From: Limnephilus marmoratus
Lineage: Eukaryota > Arthropoda > Insecta > Trichoptera > Limnephilidae
Assembly: GCA_917880885.1 (NCBI GenBank)
Contig: OU862928.1
Coordinates: 42,644,962 to 42,708,961, forward strand
Direction of reading: 5' to 3'
DNA: 64,000 nucleotides
The notes under the pieces were generated by a model. It did not search any database and had not been told where the DNA came from. It worked only from the letters and a program-made list of their open reading frames with translations. Position numbers and translations under genes: made by a program. This document shows, one piece after another, positions 40,976 to 50,402 of the stretch. Position 1 is the first letter of the stretch. Every line of letters begins with the position of its first letter.

Positions 40976-41142
40976 TGTGATGTCTTGGGATCGGGTAGTA
41001 ATATAACATCTGTTAATGTTACAATGTTTATTGGTTGCCAGATTAATATGGAGAGAGCGCTCAACAGCGGGTACATCCCTTTTATACATACCATTCTCGC
41101 TGTCTCGCACTCATGCCGTCACCCTCATACACATACGTCACA
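40976..41142 (-). repeat. 3' LTR
   Basis: 167 bp, TGTGACG...CATCACA on the element strand. It contains a TATA-like box (TATAAAAGG, about 41078-41086) and a polyadenylation hexamer AATAAA (41027-41032), so the complete U3-R-U5 is compressed into 167 bp. Confidence 0.95.
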
Positions 41143-41152
41143 CCCCCACACT
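41143..41152 (-). promoter_or_regulatory. Polypurine tract
   Basis: AGTGTGGGGG on the element strand, directly before the 3' LTR; the usual start site for plus-strand DNA synthesis. Confidence 0.65.
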
Positions 41153-41249
41153 TAAAACCTAATTACATACATTTCTTTATTCACAAATTTATACAAAACA
41201 AAATATCTAAATATTTCCATTCCATAGTATATGTAATTATTCTTGTTCT

Positions 41250-44200
41250 TCACGTGTAGCGTGGGCGTTGACCTCGAGGGCGTAACCTCCCCTCCCATGG
41301 TGTAGGTGACCTGCAAAAATTAGAGGAATTAGGAAATTTGGTCATGTCCACATCCGAGAGTGGACCCAGGTCCAGCAAATCATCAGACCTGTCACACTCC
41401 CCCCACCTAACCTTCCTCTCTGAAATCTGATCATGGTGGCGTTTCCAAATTTGTCCCGTAGACATAATTTTAACTAAATAAATCCTATTCCCCAATCTTT
41501 TAAAAATTTTTCCTAAAATCCATTTATTATCATTACTTCTTAAATCCCTGGTTAAAACTTTAGAACCAACCTCAAAGTACTTTTTAAATTTTCTTCCTCT
41601 ATAATACTTTTTCTGTTTATGCTGGCTCAATAACATTTTGTTTTTAACCGTGTTGTCAATTCCTTTAAAACCTTGACTCTCAACATTATCCACTATTGGA
41701 ATAATCGTATTAAAAATTGATCTAATCTTCCTACCCAACATTAATGTACTAGGCTCAATGCCCGTAGACATTGAAGGCGTATTTCTAATATCAACTAAAA
41801 ACGTCAAAAGTTTATCTTCAAAATCAGTAGGAAATTTATTATTTACCATAATTTTTTTCAAAAAATTCTTCACTTTTTTTACCCCATTTTCAGCTAAACC
41901 GTTAGAAGCAGGATGCTGTACAGCTGAAGTCAAAGATTCTATATTATAATTATGACAAAATTCCTTAAAAACTGACGATGTGAAAGCTGTACCATTGTCA
42001 CTTACAATTTGTTCCGGGATTCCGAACATAGAAAATAATCTTTTCAAAACTTTTATTGTACAAAACGAATCTACCTTATTTACAATATGACAGTCTATCC
42101 ATTTTGTAGTTGCATCAACAATAATTAAAAAATTATGACCTCCCAACGGTCCCATGAAGTCAATATGCAATCTACTCCAGATTAAACCATTTATTGGCCA
42201 AGGTGCCAACTCAACTTTACACGGAGTAGGTAAACATTCCATGCATCTAGCACACTGTTTCACAGTTACTTCTATATCATTGTTCATTCCGAGCCAAAAA
42301 AAATAATTTCGAGCAAGACTTTTCGATTTTACAATGCCTAAATGTGATTGATGTAAAAAATTCAATATAATTTCCCTTAATTCCCTTGGAACTACAAATT
42401 TATTATTATAAAATAAACATGAATTATAAGTCGATAATTTATCCCTAAAATACCAGACTTTCAATAAATCATCCTTTAAGAACTTTTTATCCGGCCAACC
42501 ATTTGCTGTGAACTCGATAATGCTCGCTATATTTACATCATTAATCGAAAACTGTTTCATCGTTTCCGCATTTAATGTTGTTTCTGACTCGATTATGTTC
42601 ACAAACTCTGACTCAACCGTATTCACGTTTAAAGAATCAATATAATTTAAAAAATAATCGCTAGCATCAATATCGTCGCTACACACAACTAAATTATCCT
42701 TATTATTAATCGGCATTCGTGATAAGAAATCCGCTTTGTTATCACCTGACTTAATATGCTCTATACTATAGTCAAAAGTCTGGAGTATTAGGGCGTACCT
42801 CTGCAGACGGTTAGCGGCCAAAACAGGTACTTGCTTATCCGTGTTCAAAATGTGTACTAACGATTTATTGTCGCAAGCCAAAACAAATTTATTGCCGTAT
42901 AAATACTGAAAGAATTTCTTCAACCCAAAAATTATAGCACACGCTTCCTTATCTAAAATAGAGTACTTTAATTCTGTTTCTGACAATAATCGGCTAGCAA
43001 ATGCGATAGGTCTCTCTAAACCATTATCATATACATGGCAAATCACCGCTGATAACGCTTTTTCAGATGCGTCTGAAATAAGTTTAATTGGTAAATTAGG
43101 ATCAAAATGCACTAAAATATTATCTGACGTCAGCAGTTTCTTAACTCGCTCAAACGCAATATTACATTCCTCAGACCACACATATTTTACTCCCCTTTTT
43201 AACAAGTTATACAATGGAGACAAAATACCTGAAATATTATGAACAAAAGCTCTATAATATGAAATAACCCCAAGTAAACTCCTAAGTTCTGAAACATTTT
43301 TCGGTACTGCCATTTGAGTAATCACACAGATTTTATTTTCTAAAGGCATAACTCCTTTCCGCGAAATTTTAAAACCTAAATATTCTATCTCAGTTTCTAG
43401 AAAAGAACACTTATTTTCATTAATAGTTAATCCACAATCACTTAACTTGCTAAGTACAGATTCACAAATAGAGAATAATTCCTCTTCAGAATTTCCAAAC
43501 AACAAAATATCATCTAGAAATATACGAACGTTACGAAGTCTACCTACTACCGCCTGAATAACTTGCATAAATATAGCCGGGCTTGTGGTCAAACCGAAAG
43601 GCAACACTTTATACCTGAATAAACCCACATGCGTACTTATCACACATAATTTTCTCGACTTCTCGTTTAACGAAATCTGACCAAAAGCATTACGCAAATC
43701 TATTTTCGCAAAAAATTTCGCACCATTTAAAGACGAAATTAAATCTTCTATACGAGGCAATGAATATTTCAACTTCGCTAACATAGGGTTTAATGTGGTT
43801 TTAAAATCAGTACAAATTCTAATTGAACCGTCTTTCTTTTTTACAACAACAATCGGACTAGCCATATCACTTATTTCTACTTTTTCAATTATATCTTCAC
43901 GTAACATCTTATTTAATTCCTCCTCTACCTTTCCACGTAAACTAAAAGGTAACGATCTTGGATTCACAAACTTTGGCCTGAACTCCGAAATAACTTCGAT
44001 GTTAGCTTCATAACCTATAAGCCTACCCGATTTTTCTGAAAACACATGAGCATATTTTTTCTTTAAACTATCACGAAAATTTAATTGATTATCACAACTA
44101 GTCTCACTGGTATTTACCGAATTTATTCCACTTAATCCGATACCGAAAACTTGTAAAAAATTTCTACCAACAATCGTAGAATTACCGTTTTTAATTATTA

Positions 44201-45356
44201 TAAACTGCGAATCTACACTTTTATTTAAAAATAACACACTTAAATTAACTTTACTTACAATATTTAACCGTTTCCCGTCATATCCTGACAATTGAATATC
44301 GCATCTTTCCAATTTACAAGAAACAAAATCTTTTAAATACACTTCATATGGAATTGCATTAATCTCAGCGCCGGTGTCAACAATCGCTCGCAGAACAGTG
44401 TTACCAATAATGAGATCTACGAATATCGGTTCCGGCCCCGTGCCGTCATGCAACATAAAAACCGAATTTAATCGTTTATTCTTATTACCTACATTAATTT
44501 TACTGTTTTTACACACATTACTAGGATGACCCGATTTATTGCACCGATTACAAAAAATATTCATCCAACAATCTTTCTGCAAATGATTCGTTTTTCCGCA
44601 CAAAAAACATTTTTTTAATGCAATATTTACTGGCGTCTTACTACGCACTGCACTTTTAAATCTGATCGGACTATCCGACCTGGATTTACGGACAACATTA
44701 CTATCCTTATGCACAACATTTAAATTCGTATCAACTTTCTTAAAATTAACAACATGTTCCCATGAAGCTGCTAACTGAATGCATTCCGAAAAAGAAGTAT
44801 TTACCCCCTCAACGAACAACTTATGTTTCAATTTTTCATTGAAAATTCCAATAATGAATATGTCTTTTAAACAAGATTCCAGCCTTAATTCAAAATTGCA
44901 CGTCAAACTCAGTCCTCTCAACCTAGCAGCGTAATCTTTAATAGATTCGTTAGCTAGCTGTTTACACTTATAAAATAACTCACGCGACTCGAAAATATTT
45001 TGAATAGGTTTGCAATGTGAATCAAATAATTTACATAAATCATCAAAAGAACAAACAGAAACCTTTTTAGGGAAACATAGATCACATAATAAAGAGAAAG
45101 TTTCTTCGGTGAGGCAACTCAGCAAAAATGCTCTTTTGCGTTCTTGTGATAACACTTTGTCATCATGTAAAATGAGGGCCTGATCCAGTCGTTCCTTGAA
45201 CAATGACCAGTTTCCCGTTCTGTAACAGAACGTCCCCAAATTTTTACAAACACCCTCCATTGGGGGAAGAGCTGAAACAAAATAATCAAGACTACTTATC
45301 TCAGCACTTCCAAGAAGGCTACACTCCGAGGTCCACGTTCCACGTTCCACGTGCAC
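41250..45356 (-). CDS. Gag-Pol polyprotein of the gypsy element
   Basis: 1368 codons without interruption; a second candidate start (MEGVCKNLGTF, codon 33, position 45260) looks more like a genuine Gag start. Domains in order: Gag capsid-like region (to about 230; FKERLDQALIL, YKCKQLANESIKDYAARLRG); two CCHC zinc knuckles near 254-290 (CFLCGKTNHLQKDC, CNRCNKSGHPSNVC); aspartic protease (AIVDTGAEINAIP, about 330); RT (IRICTDFKTTLNP, LPFGLTTSPAIF, catalytic FLDDILLFG near 615); RNase H (LISDASEKALSAVI, KEACAIIFGLKKF, LACDNKSLVHIL); integrase zinc HHCC (HQSHLG ... CARCMEC, about 1005) and core (LHIDFMGPLGG, IVSDNGTAF, HPASNGLAENGVKK). Gag and Pol are in one frame, so no frameshift is required. 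All catalytic residues I can check are present, and with near-identical LTRs the copy may be competent. Confidence 0.95.
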   Translation of the reverse strand: MHVERGTWTSECSLLGSAEISSLDYFVSALPPMEGVCKNLGTFCYRTGNWSLFKERLDQALILHDDKVLSQERKRAFLLSCLTEETFSLLCDLCFPKKVSVCSFDDLCKLFDSHCKPIQNIFESRELFYKCKQLANESIKDYAARLRGLSLTCNFELRLESCLKDIFIIGIFNEKLKHKLFVEGVNTSFSECIQLAASWEHVVNFKKVDTNLNVVHKDSNVVRKSRSDSPIRFKSAVRSKTPVNIALKKCFLCGKTNHLQKDCWMNIFCNRCNKSGHPSNVCKNSKINVGNKNKRLNSVFMLHDGTGPEPIFVDLIIGNTVLRAIVDTGAEINAIPYEVYLKDFVSCKLERCDIQLSGYDGKRLNIVSKVNLSVLFLNKSVDSQFIIIKNGNSTIVGRNFLQVFGIGLSGINSVNTSETSCDNQLNFRDSLKKKYAHVFSEKSGRLIGYEANIEVISEFRPKFVNPRSLPFSLRGKVEEELNKMLREDIIEKVEISDMASPIVVVKKKDGSIRICTDFKTTLNPMLAKLKYSLPRIEDLISSLNGAKFFAKIDLRNAFGQISLNEKSRKLCVISTHVGLFRYKVLPFGLTTSPAIFMQVIQAVVGRLRNVRIFLDDILLFGNSEEELFSICESVLSKLSDCGLTINENKCSFLETEIEYLGFKISRKGVMPLENKICVITQMAVPKNVSELRSLLGVISYYRAFVHNISGILSPLYNLLKRGVKYVWSEECNIAFERVKKLLTSDNILVHFDPNLPIKLISDASEKALSAVICHVYDNGLERPIAFASRLLSETELKYSILDKEACAIIFGLKKFFQYLYGNKFVLACDNKSLVHILNTDKQVPVLAANRLQRYALILQTFDYSIEHIKSGDNKADFLSRMPINNKDNLVVCSDDIDASDYFLNYIDSLNVNTVESEFVNIIESETTLNAETMKQFSINDVNIASIIEFTANGWPDKKFLKDDLLKVWYFRDKLSTYNSCLFYNNKFVVPRELREIILNFLHQSHLGIVKSKSLARNYFFWLGMNNDIEVTVKQCARCMECLPTPCKVELAPWPINGLIWSRLHIDFMGPLGGHNFLIIVDATTKWIDCHIVNKVDSFCTIKVLKRLFSMFGIPEQIVSDNGTAFTSSVFKEFCHNYNIESLTSAVQHPASNGLAENGVKKVKNFLKKIMVNNKFPTDFEDKLLTFLVDIRNTPSMSTGIEPSTLMLGRKIRSIFNTIIPIVDNVESQGFKGIDNTVKNKMLLSQHKQKKYYRGRKFKKYFEVGSKVLTRDLRSNDNKWILGKIFKRLGNRIYLVKIMSTGQIWKRHHDQISERKVRWGECDRSDDLLDLGPLSDVDMTKFPNSSNFCRSPTPWEGRLRPRGQRPRYT

Positions 45357-45731
45357 GCCACCCAGAGCTGTAGATCACCGTCCCCGTCTGGCTCCGTCTC
45401 CCGACAGCTGCGGATCCAATCCCTACTCCGAGGTCTTCCTTCCCAGACTGCAGCGACGGAAACCAAGTCCTGGTTCCCGGCTAATCCACACGATGATCCA
45501 GTCCTTGACCCGATCCTTGATCCGGTCCTTTTGTACCCCGTTACACGGTGTACCCGAACGACAATAATTTTGTAATTTGTCGGTCCCACACACGCGAATA
45601 CTTGCGTGTGGCTGCTCCAATTTCTTCTTAATGCGATCGCTTCCTGCGATCGCTTCCTGCAATCCTGACAACAATCCGTCAGATCCCGAAATCTACCGCG
45701 TAGATTCTTCCAATTTACGTAAAAATTTACG

Positions 45732-45750
45732 AACTACCGGGCTGCGCCAA
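45732..45750 (-). promoter_or_regulatory. Primer-binding site
   Basis: Starting one base after the 5' LTR on the element strand: TTGGCGCAGCCCGGTAG. TGG is the complement of a tRNA CCA end; TGGCGCAG matches sites assigned to serine tRNA in other gypsy elements, though the following bases differ slightly, so the tRNA identity is tentative. Confidence 0.65.
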
Positions 45751-45751
45751 C

Positions 45752-45918
45752 TGTGATGTCTTGGGATCAGGTAGTAATATAACATCTGTTAATGTTACAA
45801 TGTTTATTGGTTGCCAGATTAATATGGAGAGAGCGCTCAACAGCGGGTACATCCCTTTTATACATACCATTCTCGCTGTCTCGCACTCATGCCGTCACCC
45901 TCATACACATACGTCACA
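45752..45918 (-). repeat. 5' LTR
   Basis: 167 bp, one substitution from the other LTR. Its TATA-like box is at about 45854-45862, from which the element transcript would run leftward. Confidence 0.95.
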
Positions 45919-46210
45919 CAATGTTTAATACATAAATACATTAGAAATGATAACAAAACATAATTATTATGTTAAACAATGTTTAATACATAAATACATT
46001 AGAAATGATAACAAAACATAATTATTATGTTAAACAATGTTTAAAACATAAATACATTAGAAATGATAACAAAACATAATTATTATGTTGTTAAACAATG
46101 TTTAATACATAAATACATTAGAAATGATAACAAAACATAATTATTATGTTAAACAATGTTTAATACATAAATACATTAGAAATGATAACAAAACATAATT
46201 ATCATATTAT
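45919..46210. repeat. 58-bp tandem array, right part (5 units)
   Basis: Units start at 45919, 45977, 46035, 46096 (after a unit with a 3-base insertion) and 46154 (partial). Together with the left unit the array had at least six copies before the gypsy insertion, which landed at the same register of a unit. Confidence 0.9.
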
Positions 46211-46212
46211 TA

Positions 46213-46924
46213 CTAGCTGACCCGACAAACGTTGTTCTGCCATATAAATTATAACTAGTAAATATTTTGGTTGTTAAATAAAAAATTACGAATGTATTCT
46301 AAGTGTGTGGGGACGGGATCTATGACAGAAAGAGGAATGGAGCGCTGTAGACGATGACCGCAGATAAAAACAAAAAACACCAAATAAAGTAGGAAAATGA
46401 AATAAAGTAAATCAATATGAATTTCGAAAAGCAATTAAGTGTACGATATTTTTTGTCAGTCCGTCTTAAGCCAACACAAATAAGCTCGATGGTTTGCCCA
46501 AGCGAGAACATGATGCCGAATGAAATATCAAAATAACGCGACGCTTCTCGTGAATGTCTTTCACCTGTATGGTTGAAAGTTCGATGAGGCGGACGTAGCG
46601 CCATATGTCATTCAACAACATGAATAATTTCGTTCTGTTTGAAATGCGAAAGACGGTTAAATTTGATCATACAAAAATACAAAAATCGCGAGAGTTAAAA
46701 TTTGGGGTTATAGGTATTTTTGTTGCCAAATGAAAAAAAGACAAAAAAATTTGTCAACAAAATTGTTTTTTTTTCTGGATAGGGACATCCTTAATCACCT
46801 AGCGGTATGAAATATACTTTAAAACCTATTCTCATACCTATCAAATATACATTTAAAAAAATCGGTCAAGCCGTTTCGGAGGAGTGCGACCACAAACACC
46901 GTGACACGAGATATATTATATCGA
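46213..46924 (-). mobile_element. Helitron (non-autonomous), complete
   Basis: On the minus strand it starts TCGATATAATATATCTCGTG (after A), continues CACGGTGTTTGTGGTCGCAC and ends CGTTTGTCGGGTCAGCTAG (before T). These are the expected TC...CTAG ends at an AT target, 712 bp. It has no Rep/helicase; short frames inside are chance. A truncated sister is at 32817. Confidence 0.85.
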
Positions 46925-49640
46925 TGAAAAGGTAAAAATTATACCGACCGGTTCTACAATTTTTTTTTTAAATATTTTTTTATAGTTTTTCTTATTTGTA
47001 AATTATCAAGGGGCAATTGATTGACTAATTTATTCCCTTATACACATAGTGATGCTGTGCTGTTGTAGTACGTACAAGTGGTACTTACAGTTAGTCCACC
47101 GATAAAATTGAAACTATATTCGAACTATATTGCCTGCACACCATATAATTCGCTTCCAATTATGTACAAGAACATCCAGTATAATAAAAAATTTCAAAGT
47201 AATGCTAAGTTTTTAAAAACGAAAAGAAGTAATTTTCTTGTCATGTTTTGTTTTGTCTTGTCTGTTTTTCTCTCATTTTCTTTCCATTTATTTGTAATCA
47301 TCCATATTTGTTTATCCTTGTTTTTTTCTTTACTTGTTTTCTCTTGTTGTTCATTCTACTTAACCAGTATTTTATTTTTGTGCTGAACTGTATGTGAATA
47401 ATATTTTATTTTATTACCAAATTCCTTTGAAAATTTATATCCATTACCTTACATCTATGAATTGTAAGTTCCTCCCATCCTAAAATAAATTTTACAACTC
47501 ACCAGGGTTGCCCTAGCCTAAAATGTAAACAATAAAAAAAATTAAACACTATTTCTTATGCTGATATTTAAGGCTCTACAACCGGGCTCGAAAAGAAAAA
47601 GATGGAGAAATACGAAATTACAAATGTTAGAGGAGAGCGCTAACATTTACAGCGATAAAATCGATGCGAAAATTGCGAAAAAATTTTAATAAAACAAGAC
47701 TCGTTTAAAATAGAGCAAAAATCTCGAGGGCATTGTCTTAAACAGCATTTAAAGAAACACTGTGAATTTTTTATACATATCACTTGTAAAATAACTGAAA
47801 CAAACGAGTTTATAATAATTTTTGGAACATATTTTGCGATGTTGATTTTTCTATCGAGGGAATTTTATATAATTTGCGTTTCATGTCTAGATATTATAAT
47901 TTCTAGATATTATCTTCAAGAACAACATATATATTTTTTAGAGCTTTAAAACTTACCGTGTTTAAGGGAGATATGTAAGAAATCGGTAGAAATTCGGGTT
48001 GCGGGCCCTTAAGAGTGGAATGTTATTTTCTTACTGTTTCTGATATTTTACTTATGCATTTCTTTTAATGCTGGGAAGAGGGAATATTGTGTTTTTTAAC
48101 AATAGCTATTGCAATAAGGTTTATTAACTTCAATAAATTTTCCCTAATAAAATTACATGAATTTTTATTTCGTGTGGTGTATTTTTCTATAAAATAAATG
48201 AAATATCAAGTTAACGACTTGACGTCGTAAAACTCAATATTATTTATGATCACCTACCAAAATAATCGTGAAAGGTAATAAATGTAATTTGTGAGTTTAA
48301 TAAATGAACCTATTTATTTGCAATTTTAGAATATAGCCTAAGTAAAAAACGTCACATAAACATGGGATTGACAAATCACGTTGTGATTTTGAATTTTGTA
48401 ATATTTTTCTAAAATTCTAAATCAAATGGTGTGTGTTTTCAAGATTACATCAACCCTCATACTATGACATCTTTTATACCATTGAAAAGACATCAAGTAT
48501 TGAAAAAACTATTGTTTTTTCGTTATTTGTTTTTGAGGTGTTACGCCGTGTTGCGCTACCTCCTTCTTAAGCTTTCTATTGTTTTGTCTAAAAAACATTT
48601 TTCTAAAAAAACATGAAATATTTGATTAAATGAAAACAAATCAGTTTGTAAAACACCACTTATTTAAATTATCTACATAACAAACACAATTATCTACATA
48701 ACAAACTACATATGTTTATAATTAGAAAACAAACAAAGTTTTAAGAAATTAAAAAAGTGTTGTTAGACAATTTAATAACCATCTCTTAGATTTATTTTCA
48801 TACTTACATTAATAATTATTAATTGTTTATTTTTAAGTGATTTTGATATATAAAAGCAAATTTTTACATATTTATTATTCATAAATAATTTCATCTTATA
48901 CATATAATGATGATACTTTCAAATAATTAATCACCCCTTTTATCTAATATTTTTTGTATATAAGTAGTTCTTATTTTTCTATACTTATTTGTCTTTTATT
49001 ATTTTATTAATGTTAATCTTATCCTGAGGGAGAAACCTTCGGTTTTGAAAGATGTAACACAAGGTGTTTTAAAAAGTGATTTATTTTCATTTAATTAAAA
49101 ATGACGCCACAAATTTAATCTGCAAAGATCGAAGAAATGGTATATTTGAGATTATTCTTGTAAGGTGGTTTAAAAATTTCTAAAACGAAATTGAGATCAA
49201 CAATGCGTATTAAAAATTACGATTAAAATGTGTGAATTTATCTACCTCAATAATAAACTAGGAATGAACAATATGCAATGATTTTCATTCATATACATTC
49301 GAATCGCTTTATAATCACGTTTATCGGTAACTGATAGATTTTTTTCATATGTCTAGTATACTAACATTTGATTGTTTAAAGCTGCAGTCTAAAATAAAGA
49401 ATAATATCCAATTTCAACATACCTTTTTGTAACATATCCTGTAGCCCGGTTGTAACTCGCCGTGCAATTCAAAACAAACACTGTTCACCTTTCAAAAACA
49501 AAGCCGCAAAAATAATAATAAACCACAAAAATCAAATATTAAAAACTACCTTCGAGACACACAGTCAACAGTAGTATGCAGAATACTATAAAAATCGCTT
49601 AAAAACACTTGCAATTAGTATCAGATCTTTGGATGTAGCT
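46925..49640. other. Mostly unannotated; possible LINE C-terminal scrap
   Basis: A plus-strand frame at 47078-47386 includes YNSLPIMYKNIQYNKKFQSN, reminiscent of the YNSLP...FK...LK tail of LINE polyproteins, but nothing else of a LINE is present. Near 48540-48580 there is a reversed copy of the GAAGGAGGTAGCGCAACA phrase found at 62570. Otherwise AT-rich and unrecognised. Confidence 0.35.
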
Positions 49641-49649
49641 GATATTTGG

Positions 49650-49880
49650 TTTTGTACGGAAAACTTCGCGAGTGGAAAAGCGACGTCGGTTTTTAACGTC
49701 GGTTTTGGACGCGGCGTCGGATCCTAGCGACGCTCGGAGTAGAACTGAACGGTAGGCGCGTTGTTTGTGACCCGGTGAGATGAGAGGGGCGTGGTGGGTG
49801 GTGGGAGGTGGGTGAGGAGGGTAAAGGAGGGGGAGGGTTCCGCCTGCACACGTATTTTCACCTGGATCGGGACGACTCTT
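49650..49880. promoter_or_regulatory. CpG-dense island, candidate host promoter
   Basis: Within an AT-rich window, 49665-49800 has about 19 CpG dinucleotides, including GCGACGTCGG, GGACGCGGCGTCGG and GGCGCGTT, followed by a G-rich stretch (GGTGGGTGGTGGGAGG). On the minus strand just downstream (about 49545-49556) CGAAGGTAGT could be a splice donor, so a leftward transcript with a non-coding first exon is possible. No coding frame supports it. Confidence 0.3.
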
Positions 49881-50274
49881 ACGCTAGAACCTTCTGGAGT
49901 ACAAAATCACAAAAACGTTCGTAATGCATTATAAATAATAATGAAGATTTTATCATCTATATTTTTTTTTGGAAATACGAGTACATAAATTAGCGGCTTG
50001 AAATTAAATTATTAAAACAAATTTATATAAAACAAATAGGTATTATCTTAAAGCCCTTTCAGCAAATTTAAATCTTTATTATTAATTGTTATAGGTTTGC
50101 TGATGTATAACGGTGTCGAAACGAAATTACACGTACCAATATTACACTTTTAGAATTACACACGTATGGAATTACACATGGACGAATTTACAGGGGCGTG
50201 AAATTCACGTACCACATGGAAGTATACCTGGTGGAATTTCACGTACGTTAATTTTTCACGTATATTAATTTTCA
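49881..50274. other. No gene; short internal repeats
   Basis: 50120-50280 repeats variants of AATTTCACGTAC / GAATTACACRTA several times in loose order. No domain or element recognised. Confidence 0.4.
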
Positions 50275-50399
50275 TGGAATGAGGTTTGTCTAGGTTTTGG
50301 CGGCGGATACAAAGGAGGATCTTTGGAAATACTGAGTGGAGGGTCTTTCAATAAAAAGACCCTCCACTCAGTATTTCCAAAGATGATATAGGTCCTGTA
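50275..50399 (+). mobile_element. SINE-A copy, 5' piece, with inverted duplication
   Basis: GAATGAGGTTTGTCTAGGTT and GGCGGCGGATAC blocks, then a perfect 30-bp inverted repeat, then AAAGATGATATAGGTCCTGT, where the R1-like LINE is inserted. The last 11 bases (TAGGTCCTGTA, 50389-50399) are the target duplication. The 3' piece follows at 56065. Confidence 0.8.
50319..50384. repeat. Perfect 30-bp inverted repeat, 6-nt loop
   Basis: Arms 50319-50348 (ATCTTTGGAAATACTGAGTG...) and 50355-50384, loop CAATAA. The right arm is normal SINE-A sequence (the CCCTCCAC...CAAAGAT side of the terminal hairpin); the left arm is an exact inverted copy of it that replaces SINE-A sequence. Confidence 0.95.
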
Positions 50400-50402
50400 T
50401 AG

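Larger units (their letters stand above)
40976..45918 (-). mobile_element. Young Ty3/gypsy LTR retrotransposon
   Basis: 4943 bp on the minus strand with identical-length LTRs (167 bp), TG...CA ends, a 5-bp target duplication CAATG (40971-40975 and 45919-45923), primer-binding site, polypurine tract and one intact polyprotein. The LTRs differ at a single base (G at 40993 against A at 45769). No envelope gene. The integrase and RT order (RT-RNaseH-IN) and sequence style place it in Ty3/gypsy, perhaps near the mag lineage, which also uses a TGGCGCAG-type primer site; the lineage is inference. Confidence 0.95.

Noticed and set aside
41241..41260. Possible host gene start near the gypsy 3' end
   Set aside because: The sequence lies inside the element (end of Pol and 3' untranslated region).
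40976..45918. Possible endogenous retrovirus with envelope
   Set aside because: No third frame lies between the Pol stop (41250) and the 3' LTR; the 107-base gap holds only the polypurine tract.
47078..47386. 102-codon frame with hydrophobic C-terminus as a membrane protein
   Set aside because: The hydrophobic part is TTTTCT-rich low complexity; the N-terminal part resembles a LINE tail at most.
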